The notes below the pieces were generated by a model, which saw only the letters and a program-made list of their open reading frames with translations, did no database searches and was not told where the DNA came from. The position numbers and the translations under genes were made by a program. A DNA stretch of 64,000 nucleotides from Polluticoccus soli. GTDB taxonomy: Bacteria; Bacteroidota; Bacteroidia; Chitinophagales; Chitinophagaceae. The stretch is from positions 1,550,001-1,614,000 of the forward strand of contig NZ_JARJHT010000001.1 in assembly GCF_029269745.1 (NCBI RefSeq), read 5' to 3'. This document shows positions 28,609-37,392 of the stretch, one piece after another. Numbering within the stretch: position 1 is the first letter of the stretch; each line of letters begins with the position of its first letter.

Positions 28609-29711
28609 TAATTGATTGTCGCTTCCCATCGTTCGTAGAATATTACAAACAGGGTGAAGGAAATTAAGAAGACTGTTAGGGCAAACTGCCATATAGGGAA
28701 AGCAGCAAGAAATAGGATAGATGCAAAGAACAATACAGCAACCACTAGCATATATTTCTCTACTGTCATGCGCGGTGAGTATAGCAAAGATGAATACAGG
28801 CTCAGCTGTGCTGCGGCAATAGCATAGATGAGTAGCAGCATAGTTATCGGTAAGACGCTCTTCACATGCAACAGGAGGAACAATAGTTCAGGCAGCATGA
28901 GTACTGCATAACTAAGCAAAAACCAGCTATAGCGTTTTGTGAGTGATATTGGCATAGCGCGGACAAAGCGCAGACGTTCTTCAATAAACTCCCTCAGGTA
29001 AAACGGGAGTATCGCGTGCGCCGCGATCAGTCCCAGCATCAGGTATGAAACACTCTCGAGATTTAGATTCTTTTCATTGTAGGTAACCATTGCCTGTAGC
29101 AGTATCAATGATCCGATCTTAATGCCCAACAAGGCGGCCTTTCGCTGATGGAATAGATAATGCAGCAGCCAAAAACGAAAATTTTTTTCGGCAGAGCCGA
29201 AATCTAAAAACCTGTAGACACGCTCAAGCCTGATTTGTTTATAAGTACTATTAAGTGTGAGCAGATATAAATAGGAGGGAATGAAGATCAGTACGGTTTG
29301 AACAAGAAGTATGGTAATAGCTGCAAGGATGTGTCCATGCAGCATTTGAACGACTGCTGTAATGATGGCGTAAGCCAGGGCAGGCAGGTATATCATCAGT
29401 TGCAGTTCGGACAAAACTCGTAGCAATTTTCTGTCTGTTAATCCCTGAAGGTGGTATAAGAAGTTAGATGATAGTGGTGTCTGCAACACACGGAGCCCAA
29501 ATCCCAAACATTTCACTGCGTATAGTAGCCATGCTCCACACAACAGTAAAAGCACGCGCGAAGTATGCGCCTGCTCCATGATGGTGTAATGGAAATACAC
29601 CATGTCGCGGAAGCTCAGTATGCCGAAAAGGATGAAAAAGCAAACCAGGAAGAACCCAAGGTTCAGACGGTAGAACTGCTTTACGAATAGTGTGTTCAAG
29701 GTCTGCTTCAT
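28608..29711 (-). CDS. Multi-pass membrane protein, probable ABC exporter permease
   Basis: The 367-residue protein has roughly eight to ten hydrophobic segments and few charged loops. Its ATG overlaps the stop of an ABC ATPase gene by 4 bases (ATGA), which strongly suggests it is the membrane partner of that ATPase. No ABC-2 family motif is clear enough to name, but the gene order and topology fit a two-gene ABC-2-type exporter. Substrate is unknown. Confidence 0.65.
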   Translation of the reverse strand: MKQTLNTLFVKQFYRLNLGFFLVCFFILFGILSFRDMVYFHYTIMEQAHTSRVLLLLCGAWLLYAVKCLGFGLRVLQTPLSSNFLYHLQGLTDRKLLRVLSELQLMIYLPALAYAIITAVVQMLHGHILAAITILLVQTVLIFIPSYLYLLTLNSTYKQIRLERVYRFLDFGSAEKNFRFWLLHYLFHQRKAALLGIKIGSLILLQAMVTYNEKNLNLESVSYLMLGLIAAHAILPFYLREFIEERLRFVRAMPISLTKRYSWFLLSYAVLMLPELLFLLLHVKSVLPITMLLLIYAIAAAQLSLYSSLLYSPRMTVEKYMLVVAVLFFASILFLAAFPIWQFALTVFLISFTLFVIFYERWEATIN

Positions 29712-30337
29712 AACGCAGGTTGAATGAGTTCACTATTTTCTATTCGCAGCATGGAAGGTTTCGGCATTCCTTCGAAACTTAATTCCTGGTGTGAAGTGAT
29801 AAGCACCTGCACCCCGTTTCTCAGGCTATTGCCGATCAGCACATTCAATTGTTCTATGCCTATCGTATCTATCGTGATAAAAGGCTCATCGAGCATGATC
29901 AACTTTGGATTGCCTATGAAAGCGAGCGCCAATGATAGCTTTTTGAGCATACCGCTGGAATAAGTACCTGTTTTAGTGTGAATAAACGATCCGATGTTCA
30001 GTCCTTCAACCAGTTCATCCGCCTGTAATTTGCTACCGCCGCGCGTTTCCACATAAAAATTCAACAGATCGCTACCGGTAAGAAATTCGGGGTACAACGG
30101 TTCGGCCTCAGCATAGCTCACGGCATTTCTGTAAGCCATGCGCTGCTTTTTTATGCTCATGCCAGCAACAGAAATATCGCCCCGATATGGTATTAGCCCT
30201 GTAACCGATTTTAAGAGCGTACTCTTGCCACTGCCATTACCTCCCTTCAGCCAGTAAAAGTTTCCGGGTAGCGAAAGATCTGCTTTGACGATAAGTCTAT
30301 CGCCATAAAACTTTTCGAACCTATCAAACTGTATCAT
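29708..30337 (-). CDS. ABC transporter ATP-binding protein
   Basis: The 209-residue compact nucleotide-binding domain has Walker A GGNGSGKSTLLKS, the signature YSSGMLKKLSLALAF (SSGM in place of LSGGQ), Walker B LIMLDEPFITID and switch His in LITSHQEL. The short length and SSGM signature are usual for ATPases of ABC-2-type exporters. It forms a translationally coupled pair with the downstream membrane gene. Upstream lies the terminator of endonuclease V. Confidence 0.88.
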   Translation of the reverse strand: MIQFDRFEKFYGDRLIVKADLSLPGNFYWLKGGNGSGKSTLLKSVTGLIPYRGDISVAGMSIKKQRMAYRNAVSYAEAEPLYPEFLTGSDLLNFYVETRGGSKLQADELVEGLNIGSFIHTKTGTYSSGMLKKLSLALAFIGNPKLIMLDEPFITIDTIGIEQLNVLIGNSLRNGVQVLITSHQELSFEGMPKPSMLRIENSELIQPAL

Positions 30338-30394
30338 TTACAAGGGCGAAATAAATATGTTGATTGTTAACGATTTGAGAAATAATGTATGTAA

Positions 30395-30436
30395 TAAAAA
30401 AAAGGAGGCCCTGCATGAATGCAGAGCCCTTTTTCA
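30395..30436 (-). terminator. Terminator of nfi
   Basis: An imperfect hairpin centred on CTGCAT-GA-ATGCAG. On the minus strand it is followed by a run of eight T. It lies about 110 bases after the nfi stop and before the ABC operon. Confidence 0.6.
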
Positions 30437-30546
30437 TTTCACGTTCCTTTGCGCGAAAGCAAGAAGAACTTTTTACCCCTATTGAAACGAAATCGTTTGG
30501 TCAAATATAATTAGCTAATATACGGCATCCGAATTAAGAAAAATAA

Positions 30547-31215
30547 TTATTTATGCTCTTTCCTAACCTTATTGACGAGTAAATGCGCCAACCGGGTAGG
30601 CTCAGGTATACGGTATCTGCGGGTACAGTGCTTTACGATATCAACACTTTCGTCCAGCGTAATGAGGTGGCCGGGCGATATGAATACCGGCTTACAATTC
30701 ACCTTCGTACGGAGAGCCGTTCCGATCGTTTCTTCGCGATGAACCATAGGGGACGTAGAAAAGGGCACATTTTCCGGCATTTTGAAGCTGCCAGCGAGCA
30801 GGCTTTTGGCACAACCGATGGTTACTACCCCTTCCAGGATACCAAAATGCGATGCAACGCCCACACGGCGCGGGTGAGCAATTCCATGACCATCAAGGAT
30901 CAAGGCGTCCGGCTTATGATTCAGTTGTTGCCATACTTGTTGCAGGGCAGGTACCTCGCGAAAGGCCAGCAGTCCCGGCACGTACGGGAAAGTTGTTTTA
31001 AATACAGTTGTCGCGCTTTCTATTATTTCAAGCTCGGGGTAACTGAGGACGATGATCCCGGCATACACCGTATCCGAATGTTTATTGAAAGAGATATCGG
31101 CGCCTGCTATTGTTTTGATCTCACGATCGAGCGGCACCAGGTTTACCTGGTTTCTGATCTCTTTTTGTATGGATATGGCTTCGCTAGGGGATACATGGGA
31201 ATAATCTACCGGCAT
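30547..31215 (-). CDS. nfi: Endonuclease V (deoxyinosine-specific repair nuclease)
   Basis: The 222-residue protein has the family's usual length and all the endonuclease V landmarks: the metal Asp in IAGADISF, the wedge region with FPYVPGLLAFRE (catalytic Glu), the metal Asp in LILDGHGIAHPRR, GVASHFGILEGV, and a C-terminal VFISPGHLITL. It nicks DNA one base 3' of deaminated adenine (inosine). It appears monocistronic. Confidence 0.95.
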   Translation of the reverse strand: MPVDYSHVSPSEAISIQKEIRNQVNLVPLDREIKTIAGADISFNKHSDTVYAGIIVLSYPELEIIESATTVFKTTFPYVPGLLAFREVPALQQVWQQLNHKPDALILDGHGIAHPRRVGVASHFGILEGVVTIGCAKSLLAGSFKMPENVPFSTSPMVHREETIGTALRTKVNCKPVFISPGHLITLDESVDIVKHCTRRYRIPEPTRLAHLLVNKVRKEHK

Positions 31216-31220
31216 AGGAG

Positions 31221-31251
31221 TTGTCTAAATGGCAAAAAATATGTATATTTG
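31221..31251 (+). promoter_or_regulatory. Consensus promoter pointing into a gene-free gap
   Basis: TTG at 31221-31223, 20 bases, then TATATTTG at 31244-31251: as good a match as the gyrB promoter. It reads away from nfi into 31252-31500, where no recognised plus-strand gene exists. It partly overlaps where the minus-strand nfi promoter must lie. Confidence 0.6.
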
Positions 31252-31501
31252 TAGGGGATTATAAGTTGGCGCAAATTAGAACTTGTTTGGAGAATAACAA
31301 TCACCCTATCGATGAAAGCATGTCATACCTCTGTTAGAAATTCCGCCTCTAAGACTTTTACTTTTCAGGATTGCGTCATTCTCGCGAATCAGAAAATTAG
31401 TAACAAAAGGTAACATTTACCTTAGTTAATAGGTTAAAAATCAACACGTAAGGAAAAAATACGCAAGTGACAATGTGAAATAGCATTGTTACCCAAAAAT
31501 A
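31252..31501 (+). other. Gap between nfi and yidC: possible small RNA or small peptide
   Basis: About 250 bases downstream of a consensus plus-strand promoter. The longest plus-strand frame starts at ATG 31312 and ends at 31413 (33 codons, starting MKACHTSVRNS). It is basic and hydrophilic with no motif, and only a weak GGAG about 20 bases before the ATG. A short hairpin (CAATG...CATTG, about 31471-31490) follows. I cannot tell a small RNA from a peptide gene or an accidental promoter. Confidence 0.3.
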
Positions 31502-31524
31502 AACCCGCGCCTTAAGCGCGGGTT
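31502..31524 (-). terminator. Terminator of yidC
   Basis: A 9-bp stem AACCCGCGC / GCGCGGGTT around CTTAA. On the minus strand it continues into TTATTTTT, about 30 bases after the yidC stop. Confidence 0.8.
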
Positions 31525-31553
31525 GCATTAAAAGTTCTTTAAAAAATTGAGAC

Positions 31554-33365
31554 TTATTTTTTCTTCGGCTGTTGCTGCATGCGATCCATCTGGGATTTTT
31601 GCATTTGCTCCAGGCGTTGCTGCCACTTTGATGGAGTAGCCGGTTTGTTCTTGTTCTCTTGTATCTGGGCGTGTATTGCCTTTTCGTTGATGATGTACTT
31701 CTGGATAATGAACTGCTGTGCGATGCTGATCATGTTTGAGAAGAAGTAGTAGAACGTCAGGGCCGCTGCCATCTTGTTGAATACGCCTATCAGCATGAAG
31801 GGGAAGATATAAGGCATGTATTTCAGCATAGGGTTGTTCGGATCCTGTTGCGTCATATTGCGGTTGTACAGTGCCAGGAACAAGCTTGATGCTGTCATCA
31901 GCAAGGTGAACAGGCTGACATGGTCGCCATAGAACGGTATGTTGAACGGCAGGGTAGCAATGCTATCGTAGGTCGAAAGGTCGTTTGCCCACAGGAATGG
32001 CTGCTGCCTCAACTCAATTGAAGTTGGGAAGAAGTAGTACATGGCGAACAGTATCGGTAGCTGGAATAACGTAGGTAAACAACCTCCCAGCGGGTTTACA
32101 CCAGCCGTACGGAACAGTTTCATTTGCTCCATGCTAAATTTCTGTTGGTCTTCGCCATACTTCGCGCGCAGTTCGTCGATCTCCGGCTTCAGCACGCGCA
32201 TCTTTGCGGCCGAGAGGTAGCTCTTATAGGTGAAGAAAGACAGTATCAACCTGATCATGATGGTCATGATCATGATGATAACGCCGTAGTTGGTAATGAA
32301 TTGGCTGAGGGTATTGAAGATCGGGATGATGAGCCATTTGTTGATGTACTTAACAAACGACATAACACCGTAGCCCAACGGTACCATTTCATCGAGGTCT
32401 ATTTTGTACGAGCGCAGGGTTTTGTAATGATTAGGACCGATGTACCAACGGAAACCTACCTGGTTGTTAGTTGTCTTCGCATCAATGGCTGTGTGGTTCT
32501 TGGCAACCACGTTGCTATCAGGAACATTGGTAGTGCTGTTGGTAGTGACTTTGTTAAAAGCATCGTCGGCGATGAAAGCCGTAGAAAAGTACTGCATGCG
32601 CAAGCCCACCCAGTGTGCAGGTTCATCCACTTCGATCTTCTCCTGGTTGTTGATGGTGAAGTAGTCGTGGTCGTTGTTCTTTTGGTGGTAATACACTTGT
32701 GCATTCTGACGCTCAGTAGCAAGTGTGCGTTCTGTATGCAGCGTTTGCGTCTGCCAGGTAATTGGCAGGCTTTGCACTTGCATTCCTGTCAGTTGGATGC
32801 TGCCTTTGAGCATGTAACCTTCTGCAGGCAGCGAATACAAAATATTTACAGCCTGTCCGTTGCCCATATCGGCTGTGAACTGGATGGTCTTGCTGCCATC
32901 AGGTTCTGTACGTTCGCTTGGAGTATAGTAAAGATCTGAAGTAGCAACAGCACCGTTGTTGATCGGCAGCACCGCAGACAGCTGGTTGTCCGCACCATTG
33001 AAAAGGTACAATGGTCCGCCTTGAGAGGTCTTATATTCGACCAACCTTGCACTGGTTGGATGAGCGCCTTTGGTAGTGAAATCAACCGACAGTTGTTTGT
33101 TCTCCAGTTTTACCGTTTGCGCCTGGCCTGTGTAAGCAGGAGGCATTGCAGCACGGAGTGAGTCGTTCAATGTATCAGCAGCTTGTTGCGCTTGTGCTAC
33201 CAGCTTTGCCGAATCAACCAATGGCTTTGGATGTGCCTTGGCATACGCTATTGAATCTGCACGTTTCTGTTCGAGGTAAGCACTTTGCGACTGCTGGTTA
33301 TACACAACATATCCTATCAGCAGCAGTATTAATAGGCCAAAGCCTATGACGGAATTACGATCCAT
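31554..33365 (-). CDS. yidC: Membrane protein insertase YidC
   Basis: The 603-residue protein has an N-terminal anchor (RNSVIGFGLLILLLIGYVVY) and a large periplasmic beta domain (about 60-340). The conserved Oxa1/YidC membrane core (about 355-560) contains GVIIMIMTIMIRLILSF, AKMRVLKPEIDELRAKYG, the GVNPLGGCLPTLFQLPILFAM loop and helices up to FSNMISIAQQF. A basic Gln/Lys-rich tail may contact ribosomes. It inserts and folds inner-membrane proteins with or without Sec. It stands alone, unlike the rnpA-yidC arrangement of many other bacteria. A TACCTTTG box precedes it. Confidence 0.97.
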   Translation of the reverse strand: MDRNSVIGFGLLILLLIGYVVYNQQSQSAYLEQKRADSIAYAKAHPKPLVDSAKLVAQAQQAADTLNDSLRAAMPPAYTGQAQTVKLENKQLSVDFTTKGAHPTSARLVEYKTSQGGPLYLFNGADNQLSAVLPINNGAVATSDLYYTPSERTEPDGSKTIQFTADMGNGQAVNILYSLPAEGYMLKGSIQLTGMQVQSLPITWQTQTLHTERTLATERQNAQVYYHQKNNDHDYFTINNQEKIEVDEPAHWVGLRMQYFSTAFIADDAFNKVTTNSTTNVPDSNVVAKNHTAIDAKTTNNQVGFRWYIGPNHYKTLRSYKIDLDEMVPLGYGVMSFVKYINKWLIIPIFNTLSQFITNYGVIIMIMTIMIRLILSFFTYKSYLSAAKMRVLKPEIDELRAKYGEDQQKFSMEQMKLFRTAGVNPLGGCLPTLFQLPILFAMYYFFPTSIELRQQPFLWANDLSTYDSIATLPFNIPFYGDHVSLFTLLMTASSLFLALYNRNMTQQDPNNPMLKYMPYIFPFMLIGVFNKMAAALTFYYFFSNMISIAQQFIIQKYIINEKAIHAQIQENKNKPATPSKWQQRLEQMQKSQMDRMQQQPKKK

Positions 33366-33383
33366 GAATCAAAAATGAGAGTG

Positions 33384-33391
33384 CAAAGGTA
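33384..33391 (-). promoter_or_regulatory. -7 promoter box (TACCTTTG) of yidC
   Basis: An exact TAnnTTTG on the minus strand, 18 bases before the yidC ATG. No clear -33 TTG. Confidence 0.5.
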
Positions 33392-33457
33392 TGTAAATTG
33401 AAACGGACAGGAATATAAAACCCTATACAGCTCAATTTGTACTATATATCTTAGTGT

Positions 33458-34441
33458 TTATATGTTTTTGCCTGAAAAATAGGCTAATTCGTGCGATAGG
33501 TCGAGGTATGGATGTAGCCCGGTAAGGGTCTCGACTTTTTGGGCATATGATGCCAAAAACTTGCGATGGCCTTCCGTTTCTGGGAAACGGGGACGGTGCG
33601 AGCGGGCCGTGGCGATATCCTGCACTTCTTTCATCACCTTTTGGGTGCTCGGATCAATGCAGCTATTGACAAACTGCTCCCAGACAAACGAGGTGGCCAG
33701 GTAGTTAGGGTGCACATAGTCGATATCATAATATCGGTAATCGCGAAGGATATCGATGATCAGCTCATAGGCCGGAAAATAATAAGCCTGGGAAAATTCG
33801 CTGCATAAAAGGTGCACGGCTTCTAGCAACCTTGCTTTGCTACGGTTATTGTCGATCACACCATCCCGGATATGCCTGACCGGACTAATTGTGAACAGAA
33901 GCTTTACCGACGGATTTATGGCAATGAGTTTGCTAAGTGTATTGCTTAGTGTACCGGTGATGGAGTGTATGTCTAACAGTCGTTTTTCAAACCATTGAGC
34001 CGGTGCCCGGTGGTTGTTGGCAACATGCTTACCGGAGTCTTTTAGATAATATTGGAACGAAGAACCCAGTGTGATCATGACCCATCCGGCAGTTTTCACA
34101 AACTCAGACGCATGTTGCTGGGACTGATTAATATGGTCGAGTGCTGCCTGTTTGTCAATATCGGAGAAGCGGGTATGGTGGTCCCAGCTATTCCAGAGGT
34201 CGTTAAGTTGAAACAGATCGTTTTCGGTATAGAGTCGGTTATCTATATAGCTGTCAAGACTTTGTGCAACGCTCAGGGGATTGAAGAGGATACCGTTGGG
34301 ATTCGAAAGCACTCTGAATTTATGCAGAGCCAGACGTTCTGACATGTTTTCCGTAAAGCAGGACCCTATTAACAGGATGCTGTTATGATAAGTTATTGGT
34401 TGCGGAAGTTGCGGTATGTCAAGTTGTAGCGTTAATTGCAT
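33458..34441 (-). CDS. GSCFA-domain protein
   Basis: The 327-residue protein (from the ATG at 34441; the longer frame begins with TTG) starts with the family-defining block ILLIGSCFTENMSERLALHKF, a variant of the GSCFA motif, followed by NPNGILFNPLSVAQSL. Further conserved patches are WVMITLGSSFQYYL, LLFTISPVRHIRDG, YYFPAYELIIDILRDYRYY and DYVHPNYLA. The fold resembles SGNH/GDSL hydrolases, with Ser in the first motif and Asp/His in the DYVHPN patch. The family is found mainly in Bacteroidota and its substrate is not established. No operon partner is seen. Confidence 0.88.
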   Translation of the reverse strand: MQLTLQLDIPQLPQPITYHNSILLIGSCFTENMSERLALHKFRVLSNPNGILFNPLSVAQSLDSYIDNRLYTENDLFQLNDLWNSWDHHTRFSDIDKQAALDHINQSQQHASEFVKTAGWVMITLGSSFQYYLKDSGKHVANNHRAPAQWFEKRLLDIHSITGTLSNTLSKLIAINPSVKLLFTISPVRHIRDGVIDNNRSKARLLEAVHLLCSEFSQAYYFPAYELIIDILRDYRYYDIDYVHPNYLATSFVWEQFVNSCIDPSTQKVMKEVQDIATARSHRPRFPETEGHRKFLASYAQKVETLTGLHPYLDLSHELAYFSGKNI

Positions 34442-34646
34442 AAACAAATGTCTGACCTTATAAGAGATATTGCTGATGGAGTTTAATAAGCATAAAGGTC
34501 GAAAACTACGAATAGTATGACGTTTTGCTAGATTTTGGTATTGACATCGAAAGGATTGATAGATTTATATGCCGTTATGGCACTATATTTATTGTGGTTT
34601 AAAAATTGTTTTACCCTCTTAAAACCGGATCTCAAAAATACGACTT

Positions 34647-35357
34647 ATGAATTCAAACGAATTTCACAAATATGCCATTAAACATCATGGCATCAGCAGT
34701 GCCACACTGCACAACTATACTTCCTCAATGATACGCGTTCCGCAAGGCCTTACTCCATATATCATCGAAGAACGTCCGCTGAACGTTGCGTCTATGGACG
34801 TGTTCTCTCGTTTGATGATGGACCGTATCATTTTCCTGGGTGAAGCAATTAATGACTATGTAGCCAACATCGTTACGGCGCAATTGTTGTTCCTCGAAAG
34901 CACAGACCGAAACAGGGATGTACAGATGTATATCAACAGCCCGGGCGGTAGTGTATACGCAGGTTTAGGTATTTATGATACTATGCAGATCATCAATCCT
35001 GACGTGTCTACCATCTGCACGGGTATCGGTGCTTCTATGGCTGCGGTACTGATGTGCGCTGGTACTAAAGGTAAACGTACTGCCCTGAAGCATAGCCGCA
35101 TCATGATACACCAACCACTTGGTGGAGCGGAAGGCCAGGCCAGCGATATCGAGATCACAGCCCGCGAGATAGCTAAGCTGAAAAAAGAACTGTATGAGAT
35201 CATTGCATCTCACTCAGGACAAAAATTCAGCAAAGTGGAAAAAGACAGCGACCGTGATTACTGGATGACAGCTCAGGAAGCTAAGGAATACGGTATGGTA
35301 GACGAAGTGCTGGAACGCAACCCGCGTAAAGCAGGAGACAGTACCGAAACAAAATAA
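34647..35357 (+). CDS. clpP: ATP-dependent Clp protease proteolytic subunit
   Basis: The 236-residue protein is longer than the ~195-residue E. coli subunit because of an N-terminal extension of about 30 residues. The Ser nucleophile lies in TGIGASMAAVLMCAG, the His in SRIMIHQPLGG, and the catalytic Asp region follows in SDRDYWMTAQEAKEYGMVDEV. INSPGGSVYAGLGIYD is also conserved. It forms the peptidase barrel served by ClpC (in this window at 2720) and ClpX. clpX is not adjacent, an unusual arrangement outside some Bacteroidota. A TATATTTA box at 34585-34592 may be the promoter. Confidence 0.96.
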   Translation: MNSNEFHKYAIKHHGISSATLHNYTSSMIRVPQGLTPYIIEERPLNVASMDVFSRLMMDRIIFLGEAINDYVANIVTAQLLFLESTDRNRDVQMYINSPGGSVYAGLGIYDTMQIINPDVSTICTGIGASMAAVLMCAGTKGKRTALKHSRIMIHQPLGGAEGQASDIEITAREIAKLKKELYEIIASHSGQKFSKVEKDSDRDYWMTAQEAKEYGMVDEVLERNPRKAGDSTETK

Positions 35358-35373
35358 CGAACGATTTAAAATA

Positions 35374-35401
35374 AATATCCCCGGCCTTGGCCGGGGATAT
35401 T
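35374..35401. terminator. Terminator between convergent clpP and the kinase-RapZ fusion gene
   Basis: A long perfect stem AATATCCCCGGCC / GGCCGGGGATATT with a minimal loop, followed on the plus strand by GTTTATTGTT. Confidence 0.75.
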
Positions 35402-35403
35402 GT

Positions 35404-36888
35404 TTATTGTTCAGTTGTATTTGTCTCTGGAGATAGCACCCATTTCTTTTCATTCAGGTGCGTTACTGTTACCGGGATATTGTACTTATTGCTAAGGTAG
35501 GACGCCATTTGTTCAGCCGCATACACTGAGCGGTGCTGGCCGCCAGTGCACCCGAAGGCGATACTCAAGTGTTCAAAGCCGCGTGACAGGTAATCGTCAA
35601 CATTATAAGACACCAGTCCATAAGCATGTTGCAGGAATTGCGGCATGTTAGTTTCATGCTCCAGGAACTGGCGCACATTTTCATCGTGACCAGTGTTATG
35701 CTTGTAAGCAGCAAAACGTCCTGGGTTTAAAATACCACGGCAGTCAAATACAAAACCTCCGCCATGACTTGATTTGTCTTTAGGGATTCCATTTTTGTAA
35801 GAGAAGCTGCATACCTGCACTTCGAGTTTTGCATTCTCACCGCGCGGCGGTTTACTATACCTGGATTGCATTGCCGGGGAAGATAAGCGTTCCAATAAAG
35901 AACGCATTTCAGGATATGCAGGTGCCTGCGGATTATCTGCCAGGAAATTTGCAAGGCTTTTCAGCGCAGGTCCTATGCTGCTTACAAAGTGTGGTTTGTT
36001 TTGCAACAGCCCGCGGAAGCCATAGGCGCCCAATACCTGCAGCAGACGCAATAATACAAATTGCAGGTACCCTTTGCGGAAGTGTATTTCTTCAACGCGG
36101 GAAACATGCAGCTTATTCATGCTGGCGATGTAGCCATTCAACAGATCCTCTTTCCATGCATCGGGTAGTTGGGCCTTCGCTTGCCATAGTAGTGAGGCGA
36201 TGTCGTATTGCGGCGGGCCCTGCATAGCGCCCTGGAAATCGATGAAGAATGCTTTGCCATCATGCAACATAACGTTACGGCTTTGGAAGTCGCGGTACAT
36301 CAGCATTTGGGGCTGTATGCGTCCCAGTTCCCTGCTCATTTGCTCCATTTCCGACATCAGTGTTGCCTTGTCGTAATGAAGGCCTTGCAGATCAGCGAAA
36401 TAGTATTTGAAATACAACAGATCGCCCATGATGGCTTTCTCATCAAACTGGCGTGTGGCAAAGCACTGGTAGAAGTCTGCTTCGCGGCCTGCTACCCATT
36501 GTAGTTTTGCCAGTTGTTCGAGCGCCTGGTGATAGGACTTGCGCACTTCGTCAGTCAGGCCATCCTTCATCAGCTTGTCGAAGAGTGAAGTCGTGCCGAG
36601 ATCTTGCTGTAGGTATGCTTTGCGATCCTTGCTTATTTTGAAAACTTCCGGAACATTGATCTCATGTTTGCGGAAGAGCTCGGTAAAATAGAAATAAGTA
36701 TTGTTTTCGGCTGTGTTGGCATTATAAGTGCCAATTGCAGTATGACCTGCCCCATTCAAACGAAAATAACGTCTGTCTGAACCTGAAACAGGCAATAAGT
36801 CTACCTTTTCAGCTTCTATACCAAAATGATCTTCAAATAACTTCTCTAACGTGCTAATTGTCTGGGCCGATGATTTTACTGGGGTCAT
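35404..36888 (-). CDS. Fusion of an APH/AmgK-like amino-sugar kinase with a RapZ C-terminal domain
   Basis: The 494-residue protein has two parts. Residues ~15-330 are an aminoglycoside-phosphotransferase-fold kinase: SGSDRRYFRL nucleotide loop, catalytic MYRDFQSRNVM (D200, N205, with Tyr198 in place of the usual His) and metal Asp217 in FIDFQG. This resembles AmgK-type cell-wall sugar kinases. Residues ~355-485 match the RapZ C-terminal domain: CSFSYKNGIP, FVFDCRGILNPGR and FGCTGGQHRSVYAAEQ (446-461). In E. coli that domain binds glucosamine-6-phosphate and RNA; the RapZ P-loop half is missing here. The stop overlaps nothing downstream. The start overlaps the SixA-like gene by 4 bases, and lpxH is just upstream. 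Confidence 0.85.
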   Translation of the reverse strand: MTPVKSSAQTISTLEKLFEDHFGIEAEKVDLLPVSGSDRRYFRLNGAGHTAIGTYNANTAENNTYFYFTELFRKHEINVPEVFKISKDRKAYLQQDLGTTSLFDKLMKDGLTDEVRKSYHQALEQLAKLQWVAGREADFYQCFATRQFDEKAIMGDLLYFKYYFADLQGLHYDKATLMSEMEQMSRELGRIQPQMLMYRDFQSRNVMLHDGKAFFIDFQGAMQGPPQYDIASLLWQAKAQLPDAWKEDLLNGYIASMNKLHVSRVEEIHFRKGYLQFVLLRLLQVLGAYGFRGLLQNKPHFVSSIGPALKSLANFLADNPQAPAYPEMRSLLERLSSPAMQSRYSKPPRGENAKLEVQVCSFSYKNGIPKDKSSHGGGFVFDCRGILNPGRFAAYKHNTGHDENVRQFLEHETNMPQFLQHAYGLVSYNVDDYLSRGFEHLSIAFGCTGGQHRSVYAAEQMASYLSNKYNIPVTVTHLNEKKWVLSPETNTTEQ

Positions 36889-37385
36889 ATATCTTTCTTA
36901 GGGTAATCAAATAGAAACACTTTCTTGTCTGCACCGTTAAACTCATTCCATTGCTGAGCATTAAAACTGCAAGCCACGATACCACATGTAGGCATAATAT
37001 CGGTTTTGAACCTGCCAGATAAGTGGTTGACAAAATCGGTGATACCCGGATTGTGGCCAACGATAAATACCGTCTTTATATTATCATCAACTTCGTACAG
37101 CACTTCTTCAAACACAGAAGGAATGCAATGGTACAGTGTTTCGTTCCAGGTTATTTTGTCGTGGTCGTAACCAACTTCTTTGGCTATTTTCTTAGCTGTT
37201 TGCTTGGCACGTTTAGCCGTGCTTGCGATGATAAGGTCTGGTATCAGCTTGTTTTTTTTCAGGCGCTCACCCATCATTGGGGCGTCGTGCTCGCCGCGGT
37301 CATTCAAAGGGCGTTCAAAATCGCTTTGCAGTGGGTTTGCCCAGCTCGATTTTGCATGCCTGATCATTACTAAAGTCCGTTCCAT
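36885..37385 (-). CDS. SixA-like histidine phosphatase
   Basis: The 166-residue histidine-phosphatase-fold protein begins MIRHAKSSW, the RHG motif of the SixA subgroup, with ERPLNDRGEHDAP, SxAKRAKQTA and the second catalytic His in VFIVGHNPGI. E. coli SixA removes phosphate from His in phosphorelay and PTS-type proteins, but small relatives act on varied phosphoesters. It sits 7 bases after lpxH and its stop overlaps the start of the kinase-RapZ fusion by 4 bases, which implies one transcript and possible coupling to amino-sugar metabolism. Confidence 0.88.
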   Translation of the reverse strand: MERTLVMIRHAKSSWANPLQSDFERPLNDRGEHDAPMMGERLKKNKLIPDLIIASTAKRAKQTAKKIAKEVGYDHDKITWNETLYHCIPSVFEEVLYEVDDNIKTVFIVGHNPGITDFVNHLSGRFKTDIMPTCGIVACSFNAQQWNEFNGADKKVFLFDYPKKDI

Positions 37386-37392
37386 AACAGGA

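Noticed and set aside
32124-32939. 271-codon plus-strand frame inside yidC
   Set aside because: Antisense to yidC with a His/Val-rich nonsense translation.
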